Assembly: GCA_012520975.1 (NCBI GenBank)
Contig: JAAYNF010000076.1
Location: 1 to 40,330 of the forward strand
Direction: 5' to 3'
Length of the DNA: 40,330 nt
Source: Clostridiaceae bacterium
GTDB lineage: Bacteria > Bacillota > Clostridia > Saccharofermentanales > UBA5734
Below are positions 1-8,332 of this stretch, one piece after another. Position 1 is the first letter of the stretch. Each line of letters begins with the position of its first letter. The notes beneath the pieces were generated by a model. The model searched no databases, was not told the origin of the DNA, and saw nothing but the letters and a program-made list of their open reading frames with translations. The position numbers and the translations under genes were made by a program.

Positions 1-336
1 AAAGGTGATGTGCTGACCGTGGCGCAAATCGCCGGGATTATGGGCGCAAAACGGACGCCGGATCTGATCCCCATGTGCCACCCCGTTCTTATCGACGGAA
101 TTGACTTGTCCCTGCGGCTGGAGGAGGAACCGTGCAGTGTGGAAATCAGAGCATCGGTTTCCTGTGTCGGGCGGACCGGTGTGGAGATGGAGGCACTGAC
201 AGCGGTCGCCACAGCGGCTTTGACCGTATATGATATGTGCAAGGCGGTGCAGAAGGATATTGTGATCTCGGATATTCGTCTGCTCAGCAAGGCCGGCGGC
301 GTCCATGGAGATTTTCAAAGGGAGGAAAGCAAATGA
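1..336 (+). CDS. moaC: Cyclic pyranopterin monophosphate synthase MoaC (5'-truncated)
   Basis: MoaC converts the 3',8-cyclo-GTP made by MoaA into cyclic pyranopterin monophosphate, the first stable intermediate of molybdenum cofactor synthesis in the cytoplasm. The window starts inside the gene: the frame is open from base 1 and about 111 residues remain, roughly the last two thirds of a 150-160 aa family. Diagnostic stretches are AKRTPDLIPMCHPV with its conserved His-Pro, the VEMEALTAV segment, TVYDMCKAV and the KSGG-like end 'LLSKAGGVHGDF'. The stop overlaps the start of the next gene by four bases (ATGA), so the two are translationally coupled. Identification is firm; the true start lies outside the window. 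Confidence 0.95.
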   Translation, partial: KGDVLTVAQIAGIMGAKRTPDLIPMCHPVLIDGIDLSLRLEEEPCSVEIRASVSCVGRTGVEMEALTAVATAALTVYDMCKAVQKDIVISDIRLLSKAGGVHGDFQREESK

Positions 337-1232
337 GCTATACGGCGGCGGTGATCACCATCAGCGACAAGGGAGCGCGAGGAGCACGTGTCGACACCAG
401 CGGTCCGGCCCTTTGCTCCATTTTGAAGAGCAAGGGATGGATCGTCAGCCACACCAATATCATTCCCGACGAAAAGGAACAGATCAAAGCGGAACTCGTG
501 AAGTGCGCCGATGTCTTGGGGGCCAATCTTGTCCTGACCACCGGAGGTACGGGCTTTTCGCCACGGGATCTTACACCGGAGGCGACTTTGGAAGTTATTG
601 AGCGCCGTGCAGCCGGGATTCCGGAAGCTATGAGAGCCGAGAGTCGGCGCATTACTCCTATGAGTTGTCTTTCCCGTTCCGAGGCGGGTATCCGGGGCGG
701 AACGCTGATCATCAACCTGCCGGGCAGCGAAGCCGCCGCAAAGGAGAATCTGATGGCGGTGATCGACCCTATCGCCCACGGTCTGGAGATGCTGCTGAGC
801 GACGGCTCTGCCGACTGCGGGGAGCAGCATCACCGGCCCGAAAAAAAATCACCCTCTATGGATGAGTGGCTGCGAGAAGCAAAAACCGATCCTTCGGCAA
901 ACAAGATCGGTATGTATCTGATCCATAACGGCGTGGTGCGTGAAACCGCCAGAGCACAGGTGCGCGATGGACATGAAAACGTGGAACCTGTCTCTGTCAT
1001 GCTCTTTTCCTATGACGCGGAAAAAGTCGAAGAGGTGATAACCGAGACCTACGAGCTACCGGGCATTCACCATGTCCGTGTCTGGCTGAACGAAGGTGAA
1101 CTGAAGGTCGGTGAGGACATCATGTATGTTCTGGTTGGCGGCGACATCCGGCCTCATGTCGTGGCTGCTCTACAGTTCTTGGTAGGCCGCCTCAAAACAC
1201 AATGTATCGTAGAAGAAGAAATTTACGTTTAG
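333..1232 (+). CDS. MogA/MoaB-type molybdopterin adenylyltransferase fused to a MoaE-like domain
   Basis: A 299-residue fusion. Residues about 1-165 are a MoaB/MogA domain, which adenylylates molybdopterin before metal insertion: the start SYTAAVITISDKGARG, the TTGGTGFSPRD loop and GGTLIINLPGS are family hallmarks. After a charged, Ser/Pro-containing linker (about 160-180), residues about 182-299 resemble the short MoaE-like proteins of anaerobes, with 'GMYLIHNGVVRETAR' and an end 'LKTQCIVEEEIYV'. True MoaE, the large subunit of molybdopterin synthase, ends in a Lys-rich PxWK motif; here that motif is replaced by acidic residues, so the domain may not do the canonical sulfur transfer. The start is the ATG overlapping the moaC stop, preceded by GGGAGGAAAG. 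The frame is continuous between the domains, so this is not two genes read as one. Confidence 0.85.
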   Translation: MSYTAAVITISDKGARGARVDTSGPALCSILKSKGWIVSHTNIIPDEKEQIKAELVKCADVLGANLVLTTGGTGFSPRDLTPEATLEVIERRAAGIPEAMRAESRRITPMSCLSRSEAGIRGGTLIINLPGSEAAAKENLMAVIDPIAHGLEMLLSDGSADCGEQHHRPEKKSPSMDEWLREAKTDPSANKIGMYLIHNGVVRETARAQVRDGHENVEPVSVMLFSYDAEKVEEVITETYELPGIHHVRVWLNEGELKVGEDIMYVLVGGDIRPHVVAALQFLVGRLKTQCIVEEEIYV

Positions 1233-1272
1233 CATATGAGCGGATTAATGACAAGGCATATGAGGGACTTGT

Positions 1273-1313
1273 TAATTTCGTCCATTTAAACTAGAATGAA
1301 TGGACTGAAATTA
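1273..1313. repeat. 14-bp interrupted inverted repeat between the mog-moaE fusion and the next gene
   Basis: Arms TAATTTCGTCCATT and AATGGACTGAAATTA pair over 14 bp with a single bulged base around a 12-nt loop. No T-run follows on either strand, so it is a poor intrinsic terminator. It lies 19 bases before the ATG at 1333 and ends close to that gene's ribosome-binding site, so it could be an operator or a 5' UTR hairpin acting on the downstream gene. Confidence 0.5.
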
Positions 1314-1332
1314 TTGAAATGAGGGGCCTGAC

Positions 1333-2127
1333 ATGACGAGCAAAAACTATCAACCGCATCTTTACATGATCTGCTACCCGATTTCCGCGCTGGTGCTGTC
1401 CCAGCTCAAACCGGAGGAGTTCGGTTACCGCTACAATTACGGTTCGGCCAACTATTATGCCGGCAAACTGATCTTTGCGGAAATTGACATCAATTATCGA
1501 CATCCCTATTTTAGGATTGATGAGGTTTTGGAAAAAGTCAAAGCCCACCCGGACGGTACGCCCAAGGCCACAAAATATGTTTCCAGTTACCGGGTGATTG
1601 AACATGTGGAGCTCGACGCCGTTCAGGCGCTTTATCTGGCCAATGCCGACGGAACCAGCTACCCCTTGTATCCGCAAAGCCCCGAAAATCTGCCGGACAA
1701 CGGAGGTATCAACGTTTATGCCGAGATCACGCCGGTCCATATGCTGACCCTGTCGAAATTCAGCATCCGCGACTTTGGCCGCTGGTTCACAGCGAAGGAG
1801 AATCCTCTCCATGTTCCCCGCATTTTATATTTGCAGATCGGTCTGGATGTCGATGGTTTTCTTAGTGATTTCCAGTCCAATCCCTTTCTTTTACCGCCTT
1901 TGGAGGGTGTCCATCCTTCCAAGCTGCGGGATGCCATTTTGGATTTGCGCAGTCGGGAGGAGAAGTTTGTCAAGGGCATCACTCTTAATGCTTCTTTTAC
2001 CAACGAGTCCTACCGATGTATTCAATATGGCTTCATGATGGTTGATGCCAACAAAGAGCTGTTTTTCCCCATGCCGGACCTCAAAGAAATCGAACGCAAC
2101 AATCTGCGATTCTGGCGAGGCATGTAG
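1333..2127 (+). CDS. Conserved-looking hypothetical protein, function unknown
   Basis: A 264-residue soluble protein that I do not recognise. There is no signal peptide and no convincing membrane helix. The N-terminal half is rich in Tyr ('YRYNYGSANYYAGKLIFAEIDINYRHPYF') and aromatic residues continue throughout; the C-terminal part has 'ESYRCIQYGFMMVDANKELFFPMPDLKEIERNNLRFWRGM', which looks like a compact alpha/beta end rather than a shadow frame. The ATG follows GAGGGGCCTGAC, a reasonable ribosome-binding site. It is separated by 100 bases from the molybdenum cofactor genes and is convergent with the GH3 gene, so its neighbours say little about its role. Composition and codon use match the neighbouring genes, which supports it being real. 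Confidence 0.75.
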   Translation: MTSKNYQPHLYMICYPISALVLSQLKPEEFGYRYNYGSANYYAGKLIFAEIDINYRHPYFRIDEVLEKVKAHPDGTPKATKYVSSYRVIEHVELDAVQALYLANADGTSYPLYPQSPENLPDNGGINVYAEITPVHMLTLSKFSIRDFGRWFTAKENPLHVPRILYLQIGLDVDGFLSDFQSNPFLLPPLEGVHPSKLRDAILDLRSREEKFVKGITLNASFTNESYRCIQYGFMMVDANKELFFPMPDLKEIERNNLRFWRGM

Positions 2128-2153
2128 GGATTTTCCGGACAAGGCCTGATCTT

Positions 2154-2176
2154 TGCGACCGCCGGGATCGCATTTT
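2154..2176 (+). terminator. Possible weak terminator after the hypothetical gene
   Basis: A short stem TGCGA/TCGCA with a GC-rich loop is followed by TTTT on the plus strand, 26 bases after the stop at 2127. The stem is only about five base pairs, and the T-run overlaps the end of the convergent GH3 gene. Confidence 0.3.
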
Positions 2177-4382
2177 AAAAGGCAATGTCGATCCGTTCTT
2201 GCAGGCAGTCCCTGGAATTGGTGCCGACATAGATGTTAAATGCACCGTCTTCCAGACGATGGTCCATCGTATTGTTGTAGAAGCCCATGTGGGCTTTGGG
2301 CACCGCGAGGCTGACGGTTGTCCTTTGGCCGGGTTGCAACAGTATTTTTGTGAAGGCCTTTAATTCCTTTACCGGCCGGACAAGTGAAGCCGTAATGTCC
2401 TGAATATAAAGCTGCACCGTTTCCTCTCCTGCGTATTTGCCGGTATTGGAAATTTCGACGCTGGCCAGAACTTGGTCCGCTGTTTGCTCCACCTTTAGAT
2501 TGTCGTAGCTGAATGTGGTGTAGCTCAGACCAAAACCAAAGGGGAAAAGGGGCTCCAGCGGAGCGTCCAGATATCGAGAAGAAAATTTGCTTTTGGCACC
2601 GGGGCGGCCGGTGCTCGGATGATTGTAATAACGGGGGCATTGTCCCACCTGCGCCGGAAAAGTACAGCTTAGTTTACCGCTGGGGTTGTAATCGCCCAAC
2701 AGAACATCGGCGACGGCGTTGCCCATCTGAATGCCCAGTTGCCACGCTTCGACGATGACCGGCACATGGTCTTTGAGCCACGGAATGGCCAGCGGCCGAC
2801 CATTCATCAGGACGGCGATCACCGGTTTTCCGGTCTTCAGTGCGGCTTTGAGCATGGTTTCCTGTTGGCCCGGAAGGGAGATGTCCGCACGTGACGCGGC
2901 CTCACCGCTCATGGAGATCAACTCGCCGACAACCGCAATAATCACGTCCGCCCGGTCGGCGGCTCGCTGCAATTCATCGGGATCAAAGGGCGAGGCAACA
3001 CCACACGTTTTTTCATAGAAGACCTCAAGCCCGGCATTCAATAATCCTTGACGAATGCTGACACAGTCGGTCACGTTAAAGCCCATGGCCCAAGAACCGA
3101 CCACTTCCTCCGGCAGATCCGCCAGCTCACCGATCAGAGCCACACGACGGCTTTGGTCTATCGGGAGAATGTTGTCTTCGTTTTTCAACAGAACAATGGA
3201 ACGGCGGGCGGTTTCCCGCGCCAGTTCAATATGCTCATCCGGCAAAACATCATACAAAGACATTTTTTCCTGGCTGACGTAAGGATGATCAAAAAGGCCG
3301 AGTCCCATCTTGATCCGCAGGATACGTCGGACGGCATCATCGAGAAGCTCCGACGGAATGTCGCCCTGCTCAACCAGCTTTTTCAAATAGGTGCTGTATG
3401 CGTGGGAATTCATATCCATATCCAGTCCGGCCAGACAGGATTTGAGCGCGGCCTCTTCCAAATCGGCGGTGCTGCCGTGCCGGATACAGTCGTCAATGGA
3501 ATTGGCATCACTGACCACAAAGCCGGCAAAACCGAGCCGCTCCTTGAGCAGATCGCGCAGAAGGAATTCGTTGATGGTACAAGGCACGCCGTTATAGTCG
3601 TTGAAGGCCGACATGACTGTGGCGGCACCGGCTGCGACACCGGATTGGAAAGGTGGAAGATAAACGTTGTAGAGCAGGCTGTCGGCCATGGAAACGGTAT
3701 TATAGTCCTGACCGCTTTCGGCGGCGCCGTAGGCGATGTAATGCTTCAGGCAGGCAGCAACATGATCGTCGGCGCCGGGCGCGTTGCCCTGTAGACCCCG
3801 GACTTTGGCTCGAGCATAAACCGAAGCCAGAAAAGGGTCCTCTCCCGGCGATTCGGCGATCCGCCCCCAGCGGGCGTCGCGGGAGACATCGAGCATAGGG
3901 GAAAATGCCCAGTGAATGTTGTGTGACCGAGCTTCGCGCGCGGAAATCCGGGCGGTTTGAGCAAAAATGTCTTCGTCCCAGATACAGGCTTCGGCCAAGG
4001 GAATCGGGAAGACGGTCTTAAAGCCGTGAATGACATCAAAGCCGAAAATCAGAGGGATGCCCAAGCGGGATTCCTCAACGGCAATACGTTGTAATTCATT
4101 TGCTTTGGTTGGGTTGTTCAGCAAAAAAGACCCGATCTTACCGGCTCTGATTTGGTCTTCACGGTAATCCATCTCGGCATTTTGCATGATTTTCTTAAAT
4201 TCCTCCTGACCGATGCGACCCTCGGTCAGCATTTCAATCAGTTCAGGAAAGGGCAGGTCAAAACCACCAACGATGGAAGGAGACAGCTGGGTCATTTGTC
4301 CGATTTTCTCTTCCAAAGTCATCTTGTCAATCAAGTCATCGATGCGTTTTTCATTGTCCGGAATCAGCCAGAAATTTGTCAT
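2175..4382 (-). CDS. Glycoside hydrolase family 3 beta-glucosidase (BglX-like)
   Basis: A 735-residue intracellular GH3 enzyme that releases terminal beta-linked sugars, probably glucose or xylose, from oligosaccharides. Residues about 10-400 form the TIM barrel (LDVSRDARWGRIAESPGEDPFL; KHYIAYG at 213-219); the nucleophile is Asp292 in VVSDANSIDD. The alpha/beta sandwich follows (LLKNEDNILPI, about 420-620), then a fibronectin-III-like C-terminal domain beginning near FPFGFGLSYTTF. No signal peptide is present with the chosen start, so the enzyme should act on imported sugars. The start at 4382 (MTNFWLI) follows AAGGGTGGA; an upstream in-frame extension has no ribosome-binding site. It is divergent from the hydrolase at 4578. 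GH3 specificity cannot be read from the sequence alone. Confidence 0.93.
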   Translation of the reverse strand: MTNFWLIPDNEKRIDDLIDKMTLEEKIGQMTQLSPSIVGGFDLPFPELIEMLTEGRIGQEEFKKIMQNAEMDYREDQIRAGKIGSFLLNNPTKANELQRIAVEESRLGIPLIFGFDVIHGFKTVFPIPLAEACIWDEDIFAQTARISAREARSHNIHWAFSPMLDVSRDARWGRIAESPGEDPFLASVYARAKVRGLQGNAPGADDHVAACLKHYIAYGAAESGQDYNTVSMADSLLYNVYLPPFQSGVAAGAATVMSAFNDYNGVPCTINEFLLRDLLKERLGFAGFVVSDANSIDDCIRHGSTADLEEAALKSCLAGLDMDMNSHAYSTYLKKLVEQGDIPSELLDDAVRRILRIKMGLGLFDHPYVSQEKMSLYDVLPDEHIELARETARRSIVLLKNEDNILPIDQSRRVALIGELADLPEEVVGSWAMGFNVTDCVSIRQGLLNAGLEVFYEKTCGVASPFDPDELQRAADRADVIIAVVGELISMSGEAASRADISLPGQQETMLKAALKTGKPVIAVLMNGRPLAIPWLKDHVPVIVEAWQLGIQMGNAVADVLLGDYNPSGKLSCTFPAQVGQCPRYYNHPSTGRPGAKSKFSSRYLDAPLEPLFPFGFGLSYTTFSYDNLKVEQTADQVLASVEISNTGKYAGEETVQLYIQDITASLVRPVKELKAFTKILLQPGQRTTVSLAVPKAHMGFYNNTMDHRLEDGAFNIYVGTNSRDCLQERIDIAF

Positions 4383-4421
4383 TTTATCTAATCCACCCTT
4401 TATTGGTTGATCGGCAAGGTC

Positions 4422-4450
4422 ATTATAACCATTCCGGCAAGAGCAGGCAA
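4422..4450 (-). promoter_or_regulatory. Sigma-70-type promoter for the GH3 gene
   Basis: On the minus strand TTGCCT and TATAAT are separated by exactly 17 bases, about 30 bases upstream of the ribosome-binding site of the gene starting at 4382. Confidence 0.6.
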
Positions 4451-4510
4451 ACAGGACAAATCCATCAGGCAACCGTGTTGCCGGTCGACTGGCATCCCGG
4501 TCTTAATCTG

Positions 4511-4519
4511 TGCTATCAT
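4511..4519 (+). promoter_or_regulatory. Extended -10 promoter for the alpha/beta-hydrolase gene
   Basis: TGC-TATCAT forms an extended -10 element about 59 bases before the ATG at 4578. No good -35 element lies at the expected distance, as is usual for extended -10 promoters. Confidence 0.4.
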
Positions 4520-4577
4520 ACGCTGGTGGTTGTTTTTAAAAAGCGGATTTCCGGATCAAGACCGAGGGAGGCTGTTC

Positions 4578-5843
4578 ATGATTCGTACGTACCAGACCAT
4601 TGTCGAAATATTTGATTTTGGCCCTTATGTGACCAAAATAATCTGTCCGTTGCCGTTTGCCGTTCCGGCCGCCGCCGTGACAAATGATACGTTTAATGTT
4701 TATGTGGAACGACGCGATCGCCAAACCGGTGACATCATGCTGTTGCCCAAGGACTTTTTTTCCGCTGAACGCCTGCCTTCCAAAGGTTATTGCCCGGTTC
4801 AATCCGCATATCCATCTGATGCGGACGGCAATCTCGTTGCTTGTGGCTCTTTTGTGACGCTGGAATTGAAGGTTCACCCGGATCTGCGGCTCAATTCCCG
4901 TATTGCGGCCCAAACCCACAATACCTTTATTTTCAATGATTTCCGCATGACGCAAAACAAAGCGATTGTCGTCGGTGAGCAGGAACTGGTCGGTTTGGTC
5001 TTCGATCGCCACAGTTTTGAACGGTTCGATGCCGCTGAGGGTTGGATCAACCACCGCTCGTCCTGGTCGGAAATGCCCCTTGGCTACGGGTATTTCCCGC
5101 CGAGAATCGGCCATGGCCTGCGACCGCTGATCATTTGGCTGCACGGTGCCGGAGAAGGCGGCCGGGAAACCCGGATCGCCTATTTGGCCAATAAAACCGT
5201 CAATCTGGCCTCGGATCGGATACAAGCTTATTTCGATGGCGCCTATGTCTTGGCGCCGCAGGCTCCGACCATGTGGATGGACGATGGCAGTGGTGAGTAT
5301 ACGCAAAGCGGACAATCCATGTACAGTGAGGCGCTCAAAGCTCTGCTTGACGAGTTCGTTCGTTTGCATGGGGATATCGACCTTCAGCGAATTTATATCG
5401 GTGGCTACTCGAACGGTGGTTTTATGACCATGCGAATGATCATTGATTATCCCGATTATTTTGCCGCGGCCTTTCCGGTTTGCGAAGCCTTGTATGATTC
5501 CACCATTTCCAAAGAGAACATTGCCGCCATCAAGCACATACCGATCTGGTTCACTCATGCTAAAAACGATACCGTGGTCAAGCCGATGTTAACCACTGTT
5601 CCGACTTATGAACGACTGGTCGCTGCCGGCGCGGAAAATGTTCATTTTTCTTATTTCGACAACGTAGTGGACACCAGCGGTCTGTTCCGGGACGATTCCG
5701 GCCGGCCGTTGGAGTTCTTCGGTCATGCCACCTGGCATTACCTGCTTAATGATGATTGTCGTCTGGATTATGATGGCCGGCCGGTGACGATCGATGGTCG
5801 CGAAGTGACGTTGCTGCAATGGCTGGCGCGGCAAACCCAATAA
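4578..5843 (+). CDS. Predicted alpha/beta-hydrolase (prolyl-oligopeptidase/esterase-like, COG4099 type)
   Basis: A 421-residue protein with an N-terminal beta-rich domain (about 1-165) and a C-terminal alpha/beta-hydrolase domain. The oxyanion-hole motif is IIWLHGAGEGG (about 185-195). The nucleophile is Ser278 in GGYSNGG, the likely acid is Asp331 in HAKNDTVV, and the likely base is a His in GHATWHY (383 or 387). This layout is typical of predicted peptidases and carbohydrate-ester hydrolases found beside glycosidases; the divergent GH3 neighbour favours an esterase working on plant-derived substrates, but that is inference. No signal peptide is seen with the start at 4578, chosen because GAGGGAGG precedes it; the in-frame extension to 4407 runs across the divergent promoter region and is not plausible. 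Confidence 0.8.
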   Translation: MIRTYQTIVEIFDFGPYVTKIICPLPFAVPAAAVTNDTFNVYVERRDRQTGDIMLLPKDFFSAERLPSKGYCPVQSAYPSDADGNLVACGSFVTLELKVHPDLRLNSRIAAQTHNTFIFNDFRMTQNKAIVVGEQELVGLVFDRHSFERFDAAEGWINHRSSWSEMPLGYGYFPPRIGHGLRPLIIWLHGAGEGGRETRIAYLANKTVNLASDRIQAYFDGAYVLAPQAPTMWMDDGSGEYTQSGQSMYSEALKALLDEFVRLHGDIDLQRIYIGGYSNGGFMTMRMIIDYPDYFAAAFPVCEALYDSTISKENIAAIKHIPIWFTHAKNDTVVKPMLTTVPTYERLVAAGAENVHFSYFDNVVDTSGLFRDDSGRPLEFFGHATWHYLLNDDCRLDYDGRPVTIDGREVTLLQWLARQTQ

Positions 5844-5868
5844 ACCCCATGGCAAATTTGCACAAATC

Positions 5869-5891
5869 GGCATCCCGAAATGCCTTTTTTT
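5869..5891 (+). terminator. Intrinsic terminator after the alpha/beta-hydrolase gene
   Basis: A short GGCAT/ATGCC stem with a 6-nt loop runs directly into seven T residues, 25 bases past the stop codon. The stem is only five base pairs, but the T-tract is good. Confidence 0.55.
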
Positions 5892-5934
5892 CGTTACAGC
5901 TTCCAATTATCCACCGGAACAGGCCCTCGTTGGA

Positions 5935-5961
5935 TTGACAAATAACCTTGATGATGATACT
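5935..5961 (+). promoter_or_regulatory. Probable promoter of serC-serA
   Basis: A perfect TTGACA at 5935-5940 is followed after 15 bases by GATACT. The spacing is short, so the exact -10 is uncertain. The element lies about 45 bases before the serC start. Confidence 0.4.
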
Positions 5962-6005
5962 CATATGGTTATGTGTTTGACCTGAATTGATACAGGAGAA
6001 AAGTG

Positions 6006-7094
6006 ATGAGCCGAGTCTATAATTTTTCTGCCGGTCCTTCAATGCTTCCGGAGAAAGTGTTGCAAATCGCTGCGGGAGAAATGAGCGATTACCGTGACAG
6101 CGGTATGTCGGTCATGGAGATGAGTCATCGGTCGGCTGTATATGAAGGTATCATCCAAGACGCTCAAGCCGTCCTGCGCTCGGTCATGCAAATTCCGGAT
6201 GATTATCAGGTGCTGTTTCTGCAAGGCGGAGCCACGACCCAATTTTCTGCGGTACCGTTAAATCTGTTGCGCCATTCGGGCAATGCGGACTATGTCATCA
6301 GCGGCCAGTTTTCACAAAAAGCCTATGAGGAAGCCAAACGTTACGGCGATATCCGCATCTTGGCGTCGGGCCGGGACAACAATTTTTTGCGTATTCCGCA
6401 GGTTGAAGTTGCCGATATTCGCCCGGATGCCGACTACGTTCACATTTGCCTTAACAACACCATTTTCGGCTCGAAATTTGCCAAGATTCCGGACACCGGC
6501 TCGATTCCCTTGGTTGCGGATGTCTCATCCTGTATTTTATCGGAGCCGATTGATGTGTCGCGCTTCGGACTGCTCTACGCCGGAGCTCAGAAAAACATGG
6601 GGCCGGCCGGACTGACCGTGGTCATCGTTCGCGAGGATCTGATCGGCAAGGCGCGGGAGATCACCCCGATTATGTTGGACTACAAAGTTGCCGCCGACAA
6701 CCACAGCATGTACAATACGCCGCCCTGTTACGCCATTTACATTTGCAAACTGGTGCTGGAATGGATTCGCGATGATATCGGTGGATTGGATAAAATGGCC
6801 GAGATCAATAAGCGTAAGGCTGGAAAATTATATAATTTCATTGATTCATCCCGGCTTTTTACCGCCCCGGTAGAGGTTGATTCGCGCTCGATGATGAATG
6901 TCGCTTTTGTCACCGGAGATGCCGAGCTGGACCGCAGATTCTGTCTGGAAGCCGAGCGGCGCGGTTTGGTCAACCTCAAAGGACATCGCAGTGTCGGCGG
7001 TATGCGCGCGTCGATCTACAACGCCATGCCGGAGGCCGGTGTCGATGCTTTGATTACATTCATGAAGGAGTTTGAAACGTCATGTTCAAAATAA
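6006..7094 (+). CDS. serC: Phosphoserine aminotransferase
   Basis: SerC transfers an amino group from glutamate to 3-phosphohydroxypyruvate, giving phosphoserine; it is a cytosolic PLP enzyme. The 362-residue length is normal. Hallmarks are the N-terminal YNFSAGPSMLP, the FLQGGATTQFSAVP segment, the PLP-lysine motif GAQKNMGPAGL, and the C-terminal HRSVGGMRASIYNAMP phosphate-binding stretch. ATG at 6006 is chosen over the GTG three bases upstream because AGGAG is better spaced from it. The gene overlaps serA by 13 bases, so the two enzymes of the serine branch are co-translated. A dedicated phosphoserine phosphatase is not in the window. Confidence 0.97.
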   Translation: MSRVYNFSAGPSMLPEKVLQIAAGEMSDYRDSGMSVMEMSHRSAVYEGIIQDAQAVLRSVMQIPDDYQVLFLQGGATTQFSAVPLNLLRHSGNADYVISGQFSQKAYEEAKRYGDIRILASGRDNNFLRIPQVEVADIRPDADYVHICLNNTIFGSKFAKIPDTGSIPLVADVSSCILSEPIDVSRFGLLYAGAQKNMGPAGLTVVIVREDLIGKAREITPIMLDYKVAADNHSMYNTPPCYAIYICKLVLEWIRDDIGGLDKMAEINKRKAGKLYNFIDSSRLFTAPVEVDSRSMMNVAFVTGDAELDRRFCLEAERRGLVNLKGHRSVGGMRASIYNAMPEAGVDALITFMKEFETSCSK

Positions 7095-8263
7095 CCGTGC
7101 TCAACAAAATCGCCCCGATCGGATGGGATAACTTGGATCGAGAGAAATATGAAATCAGCAATGATCTGGAAAATCCCGACGCGATCCTGGTGCGTTCCGC
7201 CAACCTGCTGGACATGGAATTTCCGGATTCGTTAAAAGCCATTGCCCGCGCGGGAGCCGGCGTCAACAACATACCGGTTGATCGTTGTTCGCAACGGGGA
7301 ATTGTTGTTTTCAACACCCCCGGCGCCAATGCCAATGCGGTTAAGGAGCTGGCCATCGCAGCCTTGTTGCTGACATCCCGCGACATCATCGGCGGTGTCA
7401 ACTGGGTCCATAGTCTGCCTTTGGATTCCGATATCATCAAAGAGGTCGAAAACGGCAAAAGACGATTTGTCGGACCGGAACTCTATGGTAAAAGACTGGG
7501 TGTGTTCGGTCTGGGCGCCATCGGCGCCTTGGTTGCCAATATCGCCACCGAGCTGGGAATGAAAGTGTACGGAAACGACCCTTATCTGACGGTCGAAGGC
7601 GCTTGGCGTTTGAACCACAGCGTCCGCCGGGCCGCCAGCATGGACACCATCTTTGAAAAATGTGACTACATTGCTTTGCATGTTCCCTCGACGCCGGAAA
7701 CCAAAGGCTTTATTAACGCCCAAACACTGGCGACCATGAAAGACGGGGTCCGAATCATCAATCTGTCGCGGGGTGATTTGGTCAATGATCGTGACATGGC
7801 GGCCGCGCTGGAAAGCGGTAAGGTTGCCTGTTATTTGACGGATTTTCCGTCCGCGGAAATACTCGGGATGAAAAATGTTATCGCTATTCCCCATCTGGGA
7901 GCCTCAACCCCGGAAAGCGAAGATAATTGCTCGATTATGGCGGTCAATGAAGTGATCGATTATCTGGAAAACGGCAACATCCGCAACAGCGTGAATTTCC
8001 CCGACGTAATCAATCGGAAACACGGCGACGAGAGCATTTGTATTATCCACCACAATGTGCCCAACATGCTGGCGCAGATCTCCAGTGCGCTGTCTGCGGA
8101 AGGACTGAATATTGAGAACCTGTCCAGTCGCAGCAAGAAGGACGTGGCCTATTCGGTGTTTGAAGTTGCCGGTTCCTGTCCGCAATCCGTGGTCGAAAGA
8201 CTGTCCCGCGCGCAAGGCATCATTCGGATCAACGTCATTCAAAACAACAAAAACAACAAATAG
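7082..8263 (+). CDS. serA: D-3-phosphoglycerate dehydrogenase
   Basis: SerA oxidises 3-phosphoglycerate to 3-phosphohydroxypyruvate with NAD, the first committed step to serine. The 393 residues give a short form: a split substrate domain, a nucleotide-binding domain with GVFGLGAIGALVA (about 140-155), catalytic Arg in NLSRGDLV, a Glu in TDFPSAEIL and catalytic His in IPHLGAST. A single C-terminal ACT domain follows (about 320-393, ICIIHHNVPNMLAQISSAL), which usually binds serine for feedback inhibition. 'TDFPSAEIL' instead of the more common DVFxxEP is the clostridial version, as I remember the family. Its start lies inside serC; no stem-loop is seen after the stop. Confidence 0.95.
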   Translation: MFKITVLNKIAPIGWDNLDREKYEISNDLENPDAILVRSANLLDMEFPDSLKAIARAGAGVNNIPVDRCSQRGIVVFNTPGANANAVKELAIAALLLTSRDIIGGVNWVHSLPLDSDIIKEVENGKRRFVGPELYGKRLGVFGLGAIGALVANIATELGMKVYGNDPYLTVEGAWRLNHSVRRAASMDTIFEKCDYIALHVPSTPETKGFINAQTLATMKDGVRIINLSRGDLVNDRDMAAALESGKVACYLTDFPSAEILGMKNVIAIPHLGASTPESEDNCSIMAVNEVIDYLENGNIRNSVNFPDVINRKHGDESICIIHHNVPNMLAQISSALSAEGLNIENLSSRSKKDVAYSVFEVAGSCPQSVVERLSRAQGIIRINVIQNNKNNK

Positions 8264-8274
8264 GTTCCGAACGG

Positions 8275-8304
8275 TTGGCGCCCGGTCTGCTTAGGGAATA
8301 TAAT
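8275..8304 (+). promoter_or_regulatory. Promoter of the GntR/FadR regulator gene
   Basis: TTGGCG and a perfect TATAAT are separated by 18 bases in the 69-bp gap after serA, about 29 bases before the ATG at 8333. This suggests the regulator is transcribed independently of serCA. Confidence 0.5.
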
Positions 8305-8332
8305 TACGGTATCAATCAAATGGGAGCAAAGC

